NCBI GenBank assembly: GCA_022113835.1
Contig: JAILWY010000009.1
Coordinates: forward strand, 15,600,001-15,664,000
Direction of reading: 5' to 3'
DNA length: 64,000 nt
Source of the DNA: Atopsyche davidsoni
Taxonomy: Eukaryota; Arthropoda; Insecta; Trichoptera; Hydrobiosidae
The number at the start of each line of letters is the position of its first letter. The stretch's first letter is position 1. Under the pieces are notes generated by a model. It did no database searches. It was not told where the DNA came from and worked only from the letters and a program-made list of their open reading frames with translations. Positions 42,143 to 54,182 of the stretch are shown one piece after another. The position numbers were made by a program, and so were the translations under genes.

Positions 42143-43790
42143 CTAGCACCAGTATAAAAGTCAAAACATCAGAAAAATGATCTCATTTTTTTAAGATTCA
42201 GCACCCAAAGAATAAGTACACATACTGCCTCCAAAATTTGCGAACATACTCTACTAGTCAATTGAAGAAGAAAACTAATATGATTAGCCAAATTACTTTT
42301 ATTACAACAGTGCAATTTTATATTTCGGGAAATTTATTAGAACAAGATGTTCTTCATATACCATCAAAATAATATTGAATATCCGCCATTATCAGATTAT
42401 GTGACTCATAGAATAGGGATTTTTTTTACTTAAAATGTTTTTAGTATAGTGATGAAAAAATAATGATTGCCGAGTTTCTATTCGGATCAAAGTCGCACGC
42501 CGCTGAAAACTTTTTTAAGGCTTCGTGACTTGCTGAAGAAAATTTAGAAAAATTATTGTATTAACTACATTTGTACAACGCTTTGCAAATTTGCCAAATT
42601 TATGTTAAAGTACTTTCAATATTATGTTAAAAAACGAAATTACCTTAATAATTTAAAATACATTATCCCGAACATTAGCGGGCCATCACGATTGGCGTAC
42701 ATTTTTTGTTGCTAATTTATTTTCTAGGTCCACGCAAATTTTTGTGTTTGCTCAAAATAGGTGTACATTTTGAAATGTTAAAATGCTCTTACACACATTT
42801 TGAAATGTACTGATCCATATCTGGAGAATTAAATTTCATTTTAGCTTCATTACGGCTTGTACTCTGCACGCGTATGAGCTTCGTTTTTTGAGCTCGTTTT
42901 AAATAATAATTTTGAGGTATTATTTCAGTGTGTATTATAATATTTCTTATTCTAAAGAAGAGCAAAATTTTTGACGTAGCTTTGATATTCTATTTAAAAT
43001 ATATCAAATAAAAAAAAATTAATCTTTATTTTGAATTACAAAAAAGAGATTGTAAGATCGGAAATAACTTCACATAGGGAATAAAATATATAGTGAATTT
43101 TTTAAAGCAATATTGTTTTTTTATTAACCAGATGGAATTATTGTATTATTTTTGTTTAGTTCTTGGATATTACACAATATAGTACACACACACACGTATG
43201 CATGTTCGTATGTTTTAGCAGCTGTTATTATTAGATAATTTTGTGTCCTTGGTGTTGATCTGTTTAAAGTTTCCAGCAAGGGAACCGAAACCGATGTAGA
43301 AAGTTTCAAGCAGTTATACACTAAAGAGACCAAATAATATGTTAAAACTTGTATAGTATTAAACTTTTTCTTTAATTAGACCTTAAAAAAAAAATTCACA
43401 TTAAAAACCAACAAGTAAGCTGCCGTCGCGAGTCCGAGCTTTGAGTCTTTGTATGCAAAGCTTTACAATACAAATTAACGATTTCATAAACTGAAAATGC
43501 AGTAGTAGTAAAGAGCCAACAGCCGAAATAATGAGACACACTTTCATAAATAATTATAACAATATACAGCCTGAATGGGGATGTCAAAGTGAGCTTCAGG
43601 GAATTATACGTCGGGCGTTTATTCATTTTTCAAAACACAACCGAGATAAAGCCATCAATGACCATAAAAACTACACGGAAAGGAATAACACGCACGCCAA
43701 GACGCGCTAACATAATACGCTCGGAGATATCGAATAATAATACAATCCGGATAATTACGCGTTGGGTTCTCAATAACACGTCTTAAGGTC
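42143..43790. other. AT-rich intergenic DNA
   Basis: No gene or repeat family recognised. Confidence 0.4.
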
Positions 43791-43990
43791 TTTATACTGG
43801 AGTCCTCACTGGATGTCCAGTGGGGTCACTTTGCTGAAGGGAGGCTCGGCCATTGGATCGGCCATATGCCGTGACTGTTGCTCCAGTGTCCCTTTTGTGG
43901 TTATTTTTTAAATTTTTTTTTTTAAGAAAGCGTGTTTTTTTTAATAATTATTATGACGCAAAAGAGAGGCCCGGCAAAGTATCTGCCTGT
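43791..43990. other. Complex patch with a short palindrome
   Basis: CACTGGATGTCCAGTG at 43807-43822 has perfect 7-base arms. GGCCATTGGATCGGCCATAT follows at 43848. GGCCAT repeated could be Pho-like cores; weak evidence. Confidence 0.35.
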
Positions 43991-45055
43991 GTACTTGTAT
44001 ATAATATAAATGAGAAGTCATTATTGGACGCTACTTTAATATTTAAAAGACTGTGTTTAATATAAGTATCGTCCTTTCGCGTGTAACTTCTTATTTTTAA
44101 TATCACATATACATGTCAATGCTTACCAAGCATCTATGCTTTTGTAAGTATAACATATTTAAAAGAACGTTTTCACCAATTATTTATACTAAATGTTTCA
44201 TCATAATCATTTGTAAAATATTGATACTTGCCATATAAAATAAATGTTTTAATAAGATGAAAAGTTGAATTTTTTACGACAATATGCGTCAAGAATCCTT
44301 GTAAATTACAAATAAGTACTAATGAAAGAAATTTTTGTATAGTTACAGACACAAAAAAAAATCAATTTTAAAAAACACCAAGCCACAATAGCCGTGAAGG
44401 AGTAAGTTTAAATATCAAAAGTATAAGAGGAAAATAATAATATTGTTTTCATCGATTCCTGAGTGAATCGATTACTTAAAAACATACTTTTAAGAAACGA
44501 GGTGTAGTTCTGCCTGTTTTAAAAAATAAATAATATTATTATATACTAAATATAGTGCCGATTGATATGAAAAATTCCTACCCCATTCTGCCTCTCTAGT
44601 GACCTAAGATAAGTTAATTGTCCATAGTGCCTAAATTTCACAAAAATATAAAATTATTCCAATTTACTAACCGTTATAGATGTTTTTTTTTTAAAAGATT
44701 TATTGACTAATTACTCATGATTATTGAATGAAATTCTGAGAAATTACACTCATCTATTATTTCAAAACAAAATTTAAAAGCATACTAAAGTATTATAGAT
44801 ATTGATGATACGATGAATTATTATTTTTATGTATATTTATTTCCACTTTGTGCGAAACTATTCTAAAAAATATATTTTCTTAAAACGATGGCGAATATTA
44901 ATAAAATATAAATAACCAAGTCGCCAGGAGATTGATATCGTTTGTGCTGAAAAATTAAAATGAAGCTAATTTCGTAGACATTTGGCGATATATATTTATT
45001 TGTTGTTTAAATGTTGAGAACTACAAATCAAACCAATTTACTGTGGGAAAACTTT
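43991..45055. other. AT-rich intergenic DNA
   Basis: TGAGTGAATCGATTACTTAA at 44460-44479 repeats a word of the SINE tail at 57860. No other feature. Confidence 0.4.
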
Positions 45056-45062
45056 TATAACC

Positions 45063-45125
45063 AAGCAACGAGACAAATTGCAACCGATTTTCAATTAGCC
45101 CGTAACGTCTGTTTATTTTTTTAAT
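45063..45125 (+). mobile_element. Left-end fragment of the small inverted-repeat element
   Basis: AAGCAACGAGACAAATTGCA and ACCGATTTTCAATTAGCCCG, then TAACGTC, match the left arm and inner segment of the family. No right arm was found nearby. Confidence 0.5.
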
Positions 45126-45469
45126 ATTTAATATATACCGACGGTAAAATTTTATAACTCGTTTGAGTATTACTTATATACTGTTACAATACATTTCACA
45201 CAATAATTAATAATATTTCCAAGAACGCCTCATTTTTTTAAATCAATCGTTTGTCGTGTGAATTCAATTGAATTCTCAAGCAACACAAAATATCACTCAA
45301 CAATAAAAGGCCCAATGAATAAATTACGTATCATCACAACAACAACAACAAAAAATACATAACGCCGTACGAAGTAATTCTATATAATATTATTAAGTAC
45401 ATTGTAGAGTCCTTCCATTAGGCGGTGCAGATGGCATGAATCGTGTAATCGCATATCATTATCCATTAT
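45126..45469. other. AT-rich DNA with a 16-bp palindrome
   Basis: GAATTCAATTGAATTC at 45260-45275 is a perfect palindrome. (ACA)n occurs at 45337-45352. No gene. Confidence 0.4.
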
Positions 45470-45642
45470 CCCCCGTCCTCCCGGTTCGGATCTTCCATTT
45501 TGCGGGGATGGCCGCCATTGTCGGGGAGCCCCCGTGGCGGCCATCTTGGGGCGCCGGCGTCAGGTGGGTCAGGTGGGTCAGGTGGCGTGTCGGGACCGAC
45601 GACCGCAAAGTGGCGGAGATCCTTACGGGGGGCACGCGCCGA
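45470..45642. promoter_or_regulatory. GC-rich island with clustered YY1/Pho-type sites and a 9-bp repeat
   Basis: GGATGGCCGCCATTGTCGG at 45506-45524 and GGCGGCCATCTTGG at 45536-45549 contain several GCCAT cores within about 45 bases; the latter is a near-ideal YY1/Pho site. CCATTTTGCGGGG lies just upstream. CAGGTGGGT repeats three times at 45560-45586 (9-base unit). Pho binding elements of this sort mark Polycomb response elements in flies. The role here is inferred from motif only. Confidence 0.4.
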
Positions 45643-47559
45643 AAAACTAATGAATTGGTATGAGTAGATCATTTTTTTTTTTTTCATCACTTTCGCCTTT
45701 CGAGGGCTCGGTCAGTCTTTAGTGTTCAAAATAAGTATTTCTTAATTTTTTATTTTTAATAGCGCATATATATGCAAATGCCAAGCAGATGTGCAATCGA
45801 CAAGGTAACAAATAACTGAGAGATGCATTTCGATACGACGCGATTGAAGTACGTTTGCCTTTTAAGGGTTTCGTCAGAACTAAACGAAACTTTTTTTTTA
45901 AAAAAACATTAATTTCAAATTATTCTCATAGATTTTATCTCTCATATGCTACGTAGATATATAAAATTGTTAGGCGTTTATATTTAAAAAAAATTCCCTT
46001 TAGGCTATAATGAATGCGGTTTTTCCAGTTGTACATTTTTTCTGCCATATTTATGTTCAGGCATTATAAAATCGTTATGTTGCCTTTACTGAACAGGTTT
46101 TGCACTCGATCAGGCTGTCGTTCCTGAAAAGCCTGAAGGCTCGAAGGGCAGTGATGTCATTATCATCCTATAAGGCAAATGATGGATATCAATTTGGCAA
46201 TCAACCCTCAAATTACAGTAATAGAGACACTTTATTATAAGATAAAGTTTTTTTAAAATTAATTCTGTTTTAATAGGATGGGTGGAAAAAACTAATTATA
46301 TCATTAGATATCACTTTAAACTGTAGTATTAAACATATATTTATACTAAACCTTTGTGCTTATAATTTAAAAAAATTACAAGTTAAATATATGTTTGATT
46401 ATAATTGATAAAATAATATTATTTGTCTTAATAATAACTTTTAAGAGTGCCCCCTAAAGTATCTTATATATAGTACACCTTGTAATTTACAATACAAAAA
46501 AATACTTTAGCGGATATATTAAAGATATTATTTTATAATATAGGCTTGTCAATACACATAGATCATCTGTTTCAGATATACATAGATCATCAAAAAATCT
46601 GTTTCTGACATAAAAAAGATCATCGTCTTTTTACTCATTTATATTTTTAACACAATTATATTTTAATAAAAAATAATAATATTTTTAAACTTAAAAATTA
46701 AAAATCAACCGTGCTAACAAACAGATCATGATACAGTAAAAAAAAACATTTACGCCTTAACGCTATCGTATATTTTAACCAATAGGAATCGAACGAAGGT
46801 TTTTTCTATTTTCCGCACCTAGTTATAAATTGCTTCTTTTGATGCTTGTTTTTCTATAAATTTCGTAATAATGTAAGCGTTAGACACACATTTGTTATCT
46901 ATTGTCCGTCGATATTCACGAGTGTACCGTGACTTTGAGATTTGATTGTACAGACTGAATCGATATCTAGACACTGTAGTAACTCCCACATAAAAAATGT
47001 ATAGATTTCTTAATGGTTTTCAATTATCAGCTACAAGTCTAACGATGAAACGTCCCACAAAAAGGTAAAGTTAAATATTGAGGCATGTAGGCGCGTTTTA
47101 AGAAAAATATTTTAAACAAAAAATGAATCAAATGCAATAAATGTCATCAGCTTAATGCCTTCATAAAATCAATTAATAGAGCATTCGCAAACGATAAATC
47201 TGAAAAGAAACAAGGCATTACTACGTCACATAAATTACTGATTAAAAATCAGGTAACAAAACTGACAACCGAACAGGTTATCATCTTTTTTCTGAAAAAA
47301 AAAAGCGAAAGAGGATTCTATTATCTAGTTACCGTCAGTGTAGGCTGCTTAGCTCTGATTCATAAACCACAGTGTTTCCGAATGAGTTTTAAGCAAAAGT
47401 TCAATAAAAACGCTATAATACAACCCCACCTATATTAGAAGGTTACGCTTTAGAAAAAAAATAAGTTCATACTATGTTTTTTGAATCACCATTTTTTATA
47501 CGTCTCACTCGCCCACATAAAGGTTAATTCATTCTAAAAATAAGAATGGAGCGAAATTA
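45643..47559. other. AT-rich intergenic DNA
   Basis: 46556-46625 holds short local repeats of CATAGATCATC and CTGTTTC. GTGTAGGCTGCTTAG at 47339-47353 is a stray outer-end word of the inverted-repeat family. No gene. Confidence 0.4.
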
Positions 47560-47790
47560 CTTCTCTTGTATGAATTTAATCAACTTTTTCACCTCTGAGG
47601 GAATTTCATCGGTATCGCCTTATGCTAATATGTAAAACCTTTACAATTGCAATAAAATTTGCATATCGGGCGACCAATCACGCGCTACCGCAGTCCGTGT
47701 ATATGCAGGAACACCGTAATTCAATTATCCACAGTGGAAACGTGCCTTTATGACACCACGGGATTAACATAATGTCAATGGATTTATACC
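47560..47790. other. Complex island, candidate conserved non-coding element
   Basis: CTTATGCTAATATGTAAAAC and AAATTTGCATATCGGG resemble POU octamer sites. ACGGGATTAACATAATG holds an Otx-type GGATTA, and TTATCCACAGTGGAAACG is a small imperfect palindrome. Non-coding and non-repetitive; enhancer role is inference. Confidence 0.4.
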
Positions 47791-48409
47791 TTTTTATTAT
47801 TTTATCTTATTTTCAGAACCTTTAAAGGAAATAAAAAAAAAGTACAGAAAATTCTTTATTTTAAATAACCAAAATTAAAATATTATTAAATCAAGTTAAA
47901 TCAATTTATCGAAGACTTTGAATAATGAAAGTTCGTTTCCATTTCCTAAATTATTAATTTATATTTTTATTTAGAATCACGACTATACCTAAGCTTAGAT
48001 TAGTAATTGTAATTACTAAAAAAAAGAAAAATTATTGCACACTTGACTTTCATGTATTATCTATTAATACCAAGTATAATCATTGAGAAACAAAAATAGT
48101 ACAAAAAAATGGTAATTTAGAACCATACAAAGAATTAATCTCAAAAAATATATATTATATTTGTCTTTGACATTTTAAGATCAATTCTTCACATTGCTTA
48201 TTAACATAATATAGTAATAACATTACAAGAAAGGTTGATAATATTGAGCTAAAAATCACACCATGAAAACGCAAGAAATTTCATATTACCTAATATAAAA
48301 TCTAGACATTAATAAATAAAAAATTTGACATCGTTGTTATATTTTTCCCATAATTACTGTTTGAACGAGCAAGTTTGCCCATGTGGGTACTAGATAATAA
48401 AAATATAAA
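47791..48409. other. AT-rich intergenic DNA
   Basis: TTAGTAATTGTAATTACTAA near 48000 is a near-perfect AT-rich palindrome. Nothing else. Confidence 0.4.
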
Positions 48410-48622
48410 ACCCTGCTATTAGAGTTGCAGTATTTTAGCTGTAAAGCGAGCGAGCGAAACGGGACACGAAGGAACGTCAAATAAACTTGGCAATAATAAA
48501 CCGATCGAGGTTAATGGTTCCGTTAAAAAGCGCTTTTCCCTCAGCGCCATTAGAGGGCTGATTATTTTCCCAAAATGGCGGCTTGCACGCTGCCGGCGGG
48601 AGCCTCGGGTGACCAAACATCC
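48410..48622. promoter_or_regulatory. Complex island with YY1/Pho-type site
   Basis: CCAAAATGGCGGCTTG at 48569-48584 is a strong YY1/Pho match. GCGAGCGAGCGAAACGGG and GGTTAATGGTTCCGTTAAAA lie upstream, and TGCCGGCGGGAGCCTCGGG follows. Candidate regulatory DNA, unproven. Confidence 0.4.
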
Positions 48623-49234
48623 ACTACCGAAATATTCTAATACACTATTTTTACATTAAATATTTGATCTACCGCTAGAGGAACTTACCCATGAGCAAAC
48701 GAGAGCTTTGAGATTGTCCCTTATGTAATACCTGAAATTAATTTTTGAAAGTCCATCAAGTTTAAAAAATGTCATGTGCATGAAAATTTGACCGAAGAAA
48801 TATCCGATATGCTTTAAGGGGGTTTTCGGGTAGTCAGTAATTAATATTAAGATTTCAACAAGGATGTAAGCTACTGTGATATAAGCGACATCAATATTAA
48901 ATAAAAACATGTGCCAATATATTATTTCAGACTAGAATTGTAGTTTTCTTGTGTATGTACCACAACAACGCATATCAACCGTACAAATTAAAGTGCCATC
49001 ATATCAGAATACGTACACTTGGTTATAAGTACAAGATTACGCGTGGTTTAATATTATTATAACATTACATATTCTAAGCATTTTGGTGAATCATCAGTAA
49101 TTCAACATCACAAACTAAAGTAAAATTTTCAAGTCGGAATATATGCGCCGGTATCAGATGTACAAAGGCTGGTCACCCCACTAACGACAGATAACAAAAT
49201 CCGTCGAAAAAAGCTGTGCGAGTAATGGTTTGTA
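48623..49234. other. AT-rich intergenic DNA
   Basis: No feature recognised. Confidence 0.4.
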
Positions 49235-49430
49235 CTTAATGCGTCGTTTGGGCGGGCCGCCGGGAAGGCGGCGCGCTGGAAGGGCGGCTGGGAGGGTTAC
49301 TGGGAGGGTTGCTAGGAGGGTGGATGGGAGGGTGGATGGAAGGGTGGCTGGGAGGGTGGTTGGGAGGGTGGCTGGAAGAGCTGGTGGGGAGGGAGGCGAG
49401 GAGGGCGGCTCGCGGCCGCTGCACTGCCTC
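49235..49430 (+). repeat. GC-rich island with 12-bp G-rich minisatellite (49284-49392)
   Basis: Nine or so units of GGGAGGGTGGCT with variants (GGTTACT, GGTGGAT, GGAAGGG), step 12. All frames stay open because 12 is a multiple of 3 and the unit lacks stops on either strand; the encoded four-residue repeats (such as GRVD, or HPPS on the minus strand) are not a protein. The many GGG runs with short loops on one strand make a stable G-quadruplex array plausible. Confidence 0.85.
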
Positions 49431-50629
49431 TGACCATTTAAAATGTATTGCATTGTTATATCTGTGTAGGAACCCATTTCCCCTGGTTGATGTTCTGACT
49501 TACAATTTCCAATTTGTATTTAGTCATTTGGGAAAAATATTTTTCGGATTGAACATTTTCTTTAGTCCATTTAAGGATTAAAAAATGCTGAATGAACTAA
49601 AATATTCATTAGAACTATAACTAAACGTTTTATCATATATTTATACTTAAAAAAATACCTTTTACTGTTAAAAACTGTGAATATATGTTAGAAATATATG
49701 TTAATTTTAGGTAAGTTGCAATGATAAAATATCTCACATTGTTATTTTCTATCCCAAGTTTGCCATTATCGTTTGCGTATATTTTTAATGCTTACATTAG
49801 TAGAGTAGAAATAGCTACGAAGAATCGTTGACTTATAAGGTTTGTGTTAAACTTGCAAGAAGAATAGAGTCTGAAGCAAACTTCATGCTTTGTCGACTGT
49901 AAACATTTGGGTATGAAGCGTTTTATAGTTTTTGTTTATTATTTTTACTTTATTGTGCCAACTCAGTGTTATTTACCCCCTCGTCGGTGTACGACTCCAT
50001 AAAAGTTAGAAATTGCTTAGTCTGCATTGTTATTATACTTCTTTTAGATAAATTGTATGGAAATAAAGACGCTGTAAATATTTACTGCACGGAGGCTTGA
50101 AATATGAAATGCTCATCATATATATTTTGAATATAACTATAGCAACTTTATAAGAAATCGTTTGAATACATATTTTTTTAATTAAGTAAATAAATTATTA
50201 TTTTGTAGTGTGAATTTAAATCATACGAAATTTATATGCATTATAATTTTACTCTGCGTGAATAAATAGAAAATCTGAAAGAATAGAATAATTCAGTTAA
50301 TGTGATATACTTTATAAAATGTCGAACATTTCGACGTTATCAAAAGTAAGGATGAATGTATCATTCTTGTTACGTTTATGTCATTTTTGTTTACTGGAAA
50401 ATTAAAGAAGATTTTTCCATTCATTAAATTATAGGATTAAAACAACTTCTTGTTTCTTTCCATCTTAACTAAGAACCACATGTCTGTTAAACGCGTGAGT
50501 TAATCATTGCTCTACGAGTTGATCAATCAATAAAAAACATTATATTTTTTGAGTTAATTCATCAAACTAAAACTGTTCTTTTCTAATACTTTGTACATAA
50601 ACTACCATAATTTAAATAACATAAAAATA
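49431..50629. other. AT-rich intergenic DNA
   Basis: No feature recognised. Confidence 0.4.
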
Positions 50630-50905
50630 TGAGCAGATATCAGTGTACAATCTTACATCAGTTTAGCAATCAATTTCCCATTCCGATGTCAAAGCGAACC
50701 CCCGCAAGTGTAATTGCGCAAGCAGCAACAAGTGCACATTACGGGGGTCCATTATCCTGACAGGCATCAGTTACCTCCATCACTTGTCATCATTATGACA
50801 TTAGTGCGTTCCTGCGCTGACTGCAACGCATGTCATCTGCGCATAAAAAGGAAAAAATACTGCACTCTGGACTGACAGGCGAGCAATGCATAAAAAACGC
50901 ACAGT
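50630..50905. other. Complex island, candidate conserved non-coding element
   Basis: GTGTAATTGCGCAAGCAGCA, CATTACGGGGGTCCATTATC, GGCATCAGTTACCTCCATCA and GCATGTCATCTGCGCATAAA. High word diversity over about 270 bases with sharp AT-rich borders. C/EBP-like ATTGCGCAA is visible. Short frames on both strands lack motifs. One of the best enhancer-like blocks. Confidence 0.4.
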
Positions 50906-51360
50906 GTAGAAATGCAATATGCTTTAGAATGCATCCAGTATTGTTTTTTTTTTCTACATTAGTGCACCTGAACGTTAATGCATTTAAAATGAACACGATA
51001 AGGGTACACCTAAACCTAAATCAAAAAATACATTTAATGTATTGTAGTAAAATTACACACTTTTTAAAATTTAATAATTTAATGTTTTTGCAATTTTGCA
51101 AAATTTGGTAGCCAATATGATTAGATTTGTTTACATAAATACTTCGCATCGCATCAAGATTTAGTTATTGGTCCAACTCAGGTATTGTTGGCCGTGTTCA
51201 AGTTTTTGCCGTTTCCTTGAAAATGATTCCGCTACCGGAATGGAAACGTCACATCGTATCAAAAACGTGAAAATATATATTCATGAAATTCGTAACAATT
51301 CATATTAAAAAAAGGAAAGAAGATTTAAATACTTTTAATTTCAACCGCATTAAATTTTAT
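50906..51360. other. AT-rich intergenic DNA
   Basis: No feature recognised. Confidence 0.4.
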
Positions 51361-51375
51361 ATGGGTTTTTTCAGT

Positions 51376-51425
51376 CTGAAGAAGCCCTGAAGCGCTCACA
51401 AAATGTTGTACCATTCTAGCCTTCA
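51376..51425 (+). repeat. Degenerate hammerhead-like word
   Basis: CTGAAGAAGCCCTGAAGCGC then TCACAAAATGTTG resembles the CTGA-N-GA, short hairpin, GAAAC-GTC layout at 51908, with AGC/GCT arms but a broken GAAA box. Probably a decayed copy of the same type of element. Confidence 0.35.
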
Positions 51426-51907
51426 GGATATTCATATTTGATCATTTATTCGTGTGACGCGTAAAGGTATTTCAAACAAAATGGACATCGAATTTTGTGT
51501 TCGCATTGGCTTAGTGTGGATTTCATAAATTACAATATGGAGAAAATATATCACCGTCTTAAAATAAATTTGTACATTTTAGCGCAGATATTTTCTCAGC
51601 AAACTATACAGAAATGTCAGTAAATAGATGTGATGCTTTCCAACAACAATAAATTTCGAAGCTGTGTGTGACTTACAGGAAAAAAATGAATGCCTGGCAT
51701 CTCCGAAAATAAGCGAAAACATAACTTATATTAAATAACTTATATGACATTTGAAATACTAATATGTATAATAAAATACCTTCATTTCATGAATTTTAAA
51801 CCTCAAAAAAGCTCATGATACTAACATGTTTGAAAGCTGCTGTTTTAAGATGATCTTGGTATTTTTTGGATGATGTACTGTGAAGAAGTTCATATCCAAC
51901 ATAATCT

Positions 51908-51941
51908 CTGAAGATGGTTCTAATACCGGACCTGAAACGTC
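51908..51941 (+). ncRNA. Hammerhead-ribozyme-like core, second type
   Basis: CTGAAGA at 51908-51914 is followed by a hairpin GGTTC/GGACC (5 pairs, one G-U) around TAATACC, and then GAAACGTC at 51934-51941. CUGANGA, stem II, GAAAC and GUC are in the order required for a hammerhead. Stem III would have only two pairs and no loop, so a single molecule cannot fold it; dimers might. Stem I is weak. I regard this as the relic of a Penelope-like terminal repeat. Confidence 0.4.
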
Positions 51942-52560
51942 GGAAGACATAAACTACTCTGAATAACAAAACCCAAGAAATCTCAAGATCAATTAAATAT
52001 TGTAATAAATGTTTATATATATTTTGGTTATTGGATGACCGCTAACAATTAATTATTTAAAATTATTAAAGTGTGATTTACCTGCGTGTGAAGTTTTATT
52101 TAATTCTAAATGTAATATTTAAAACAAATAATACAATATCAAACAGACATGGTGAAGCTGGTTTTACAAACAGTGCGTGAATTCCTGGGGTTATCAATTA
52201 AATACATCTTATTACAATGTATGCGTATTCGTGGACTGAATGCAAACAAACGAATAATTAAAAATAATTAGCTAATTACAGGTGAGTTGTTACGATAAGG
52301 AAAATACAAGCAACCAGATACAGATGGGATGTTATATAGCTTGTGTTTGTAATACTCGATGACAACAAAATTGGCACGAAGTTCTTTTCCATCCGCAATT
52401 AATTGAGATGTCAACTGCAATTAAGTTACAAATACCTGCTACGTACATTATACTTCCTGCTTATTGAACTTCTTACTCTTTGCTCACATTTAAATGGCAT
52501 GCAGTTTACATACAAAACAAGCACTACAAGTTTTAATGAACATTTTAACAAGAACAAATA
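51942..52560. other. AT-rich intergenic DNA
   Basis: No gene recognised. Confidence 0.4.
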
Positions 52561-52564
52561 TACA

Positions 52565-52875
52565 TTTTGTACGACTTCTCCGCTCTCCCCATTCTGTCAC
52601 TTGCGCGTGGTTAGGGTGTAAACGATCGGTAATAGAGTAATGGACTTGAAATGATTGTGGAGGGATGTATTCTGGCAATATCTAGAGGATTGGGGAGAGG
52701 GTCTCCTGCTATTATTCCTGCAGCTTGTTGCTGAAGGAATATCAGATCTCAATGCCAGAGCTTTGGAAGGAAAGGATTGTATAATAATGCTATTGAGCAG
52801 CAACAAGACACAAACCTTTCCTTCGAATATAAAACTACAGTATGAACCCGAAGAATCACAAAACTATTTTTCCTG
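52565..52875 (+). mobile_element. SINE-like dispersed repeat, copy D
   Basis: Plus-strand copy with head CCGCTCTCCCCATTCTGTCA, GTGTAAACGATCGGTAATAG, GGACTTGAAATGATTGTGGA, ATATCAGATCTCAATGCCAG, GGATTGTATAATAATGCTAT and a closing CCTGAAAATCAAACC. It lacks the LINE-type tail. Together with C it shows the longest head (CCGCTCTCC), absent from A and B, so the family has at least two 5' variants. Confidence 0.75.
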
Positions 52876-53750
52876 AAAATCAAACCACTATGTTTTTTAT
52901 ATAACTTAAAGAATACAAACAAACAATGATACGGTATAATTTTAAAAGCAATGAAATATTTACAGCAGTTTTTTTTTTTTAAAAAATCATAAAATTTGCA
53001 TCAAGAATATACTAATAAGACTAAATGAACTAATTTCTCGATCGTGAAAACAATTTAATTAAGACGTAATTAGTGTGATAACACATAATAAAATTCTTTT
53101 CGCGATTAATAAATTCACCCTTTGACTGGCATAAATTATTCAATGCGATGAGATTGCAATCGAGTTATTGTTACTATAAGCGTCGGCGTAGGCGCTCGGT
53201 ACAATTAATAATAATTTTCTATTATTAATAAAATTTACATTATAATGATTCACAACACACTATAAGTTGTACTTACCGAGGTAATAACATTATTAAGCCT
53301 AGCCGGTGTACACAACGTACTGCATCCAGGACCGTATTTTATAATAAAAAAAACACTGTTTTATTGAACACGAAACATGTTATGCACAATCACATTTGCA
53401 AAATCAAGATACAATAAAAAAATATTTTTTAAATTATTTGAATCACTTGAATTATGTCATGTACTCATTAAATCTTACGCCTTACTATATAAATCACTCA
53501 ACGAAGAGCAAGTATTTTTTTCAGTATTAATTTCACTAAACAAGCTGTACAAATATTGACATAATATAAAAATCGATATGCTATGATATACGACGACTAA
53601 TTTTTTAATTTTTTGATTTTTGAGACATTACAATGAGGACCTGCCCGTGTATTCCTGATTCAGGGGAAATAAAAATTCACTTGCAGCGATCACAAAATCA
53701 CCTTTAAGCTTCTACCGGACAATCGGTCATCAAATTATAATAATTAATAA
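52876..53750. other. AT-rich intergenic DNA
   Basis: A T run near 52970. No feature recognised. Confidence 0.4.
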
Positions 53751-53830
53751 GGCAGATAGCTCCGCGGTGGAGTAGTCGCTCGTTACATGCTCGGGTTGCT
53801 GTCTGGAAAATGGAAAACTGCTGATTTGTA
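53750..53830 (+). repeat. Weak tRNA-like relic
   Basis: AGATAGCTCCGCGGTGGAG then TAGTCGCTCG recalls the D-arm region of a tRNA (A-box-like GCTCCGCGGTGGAG). The expected B-box is corrupted to GGTTGCTGTCT. Possible SINE head; no fold demonstrated. Confidence 0.3.
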
Positions 53831-54059
53831 TCAGCTTGATGCTACTTATCACATTTTATAATGATTACATTTAAATAAATTATGATTTTAAATACAACAA
53901 CTCCTTACATATTAATATTTGTAAAAAGAAAATTATGCAACATCAATAATTTTGATAAAAATATTCTTGCATAGTATTTGAGAAGACAGGCGGTAATCTA
54001 CGGTTATAAGCATGTATTCATATATAAATATGATAAATATAAAAAAATTCTGCAAGACT
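53831..54059. other. AT-rich spacer
   Basis: No feature recognised. Confidence 0.35.
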
Positions 54060-54182
54060 TGTCGTCATCATCAAGTGCCTATCCTCAGAGAAGGTTGGCG
54101 ACCATTTCACTGAGCATATTAGTTCATGGTTTTCTAGGGGGAAATAGTGTAGTGGGTCCTTGGGTTCTTCTACGGTAGAAGT
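54060..54182 (-). mobile_element. SINE-like dispersed repeat, copy E (3' part only)
   Basis: Read from the plus strand: ATCAAGTGCCTATCCTCAGA, AGGTTGGCGACCATTTCACT, GTTCATGGTTTTCTAGGGGG and GTCCTTGGGTTCTTCTACGG. This is the tail and adjacent body of the family on the minus strand, 5'-truncated as is usual for target-primed insertion. Confidence 0.7.
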
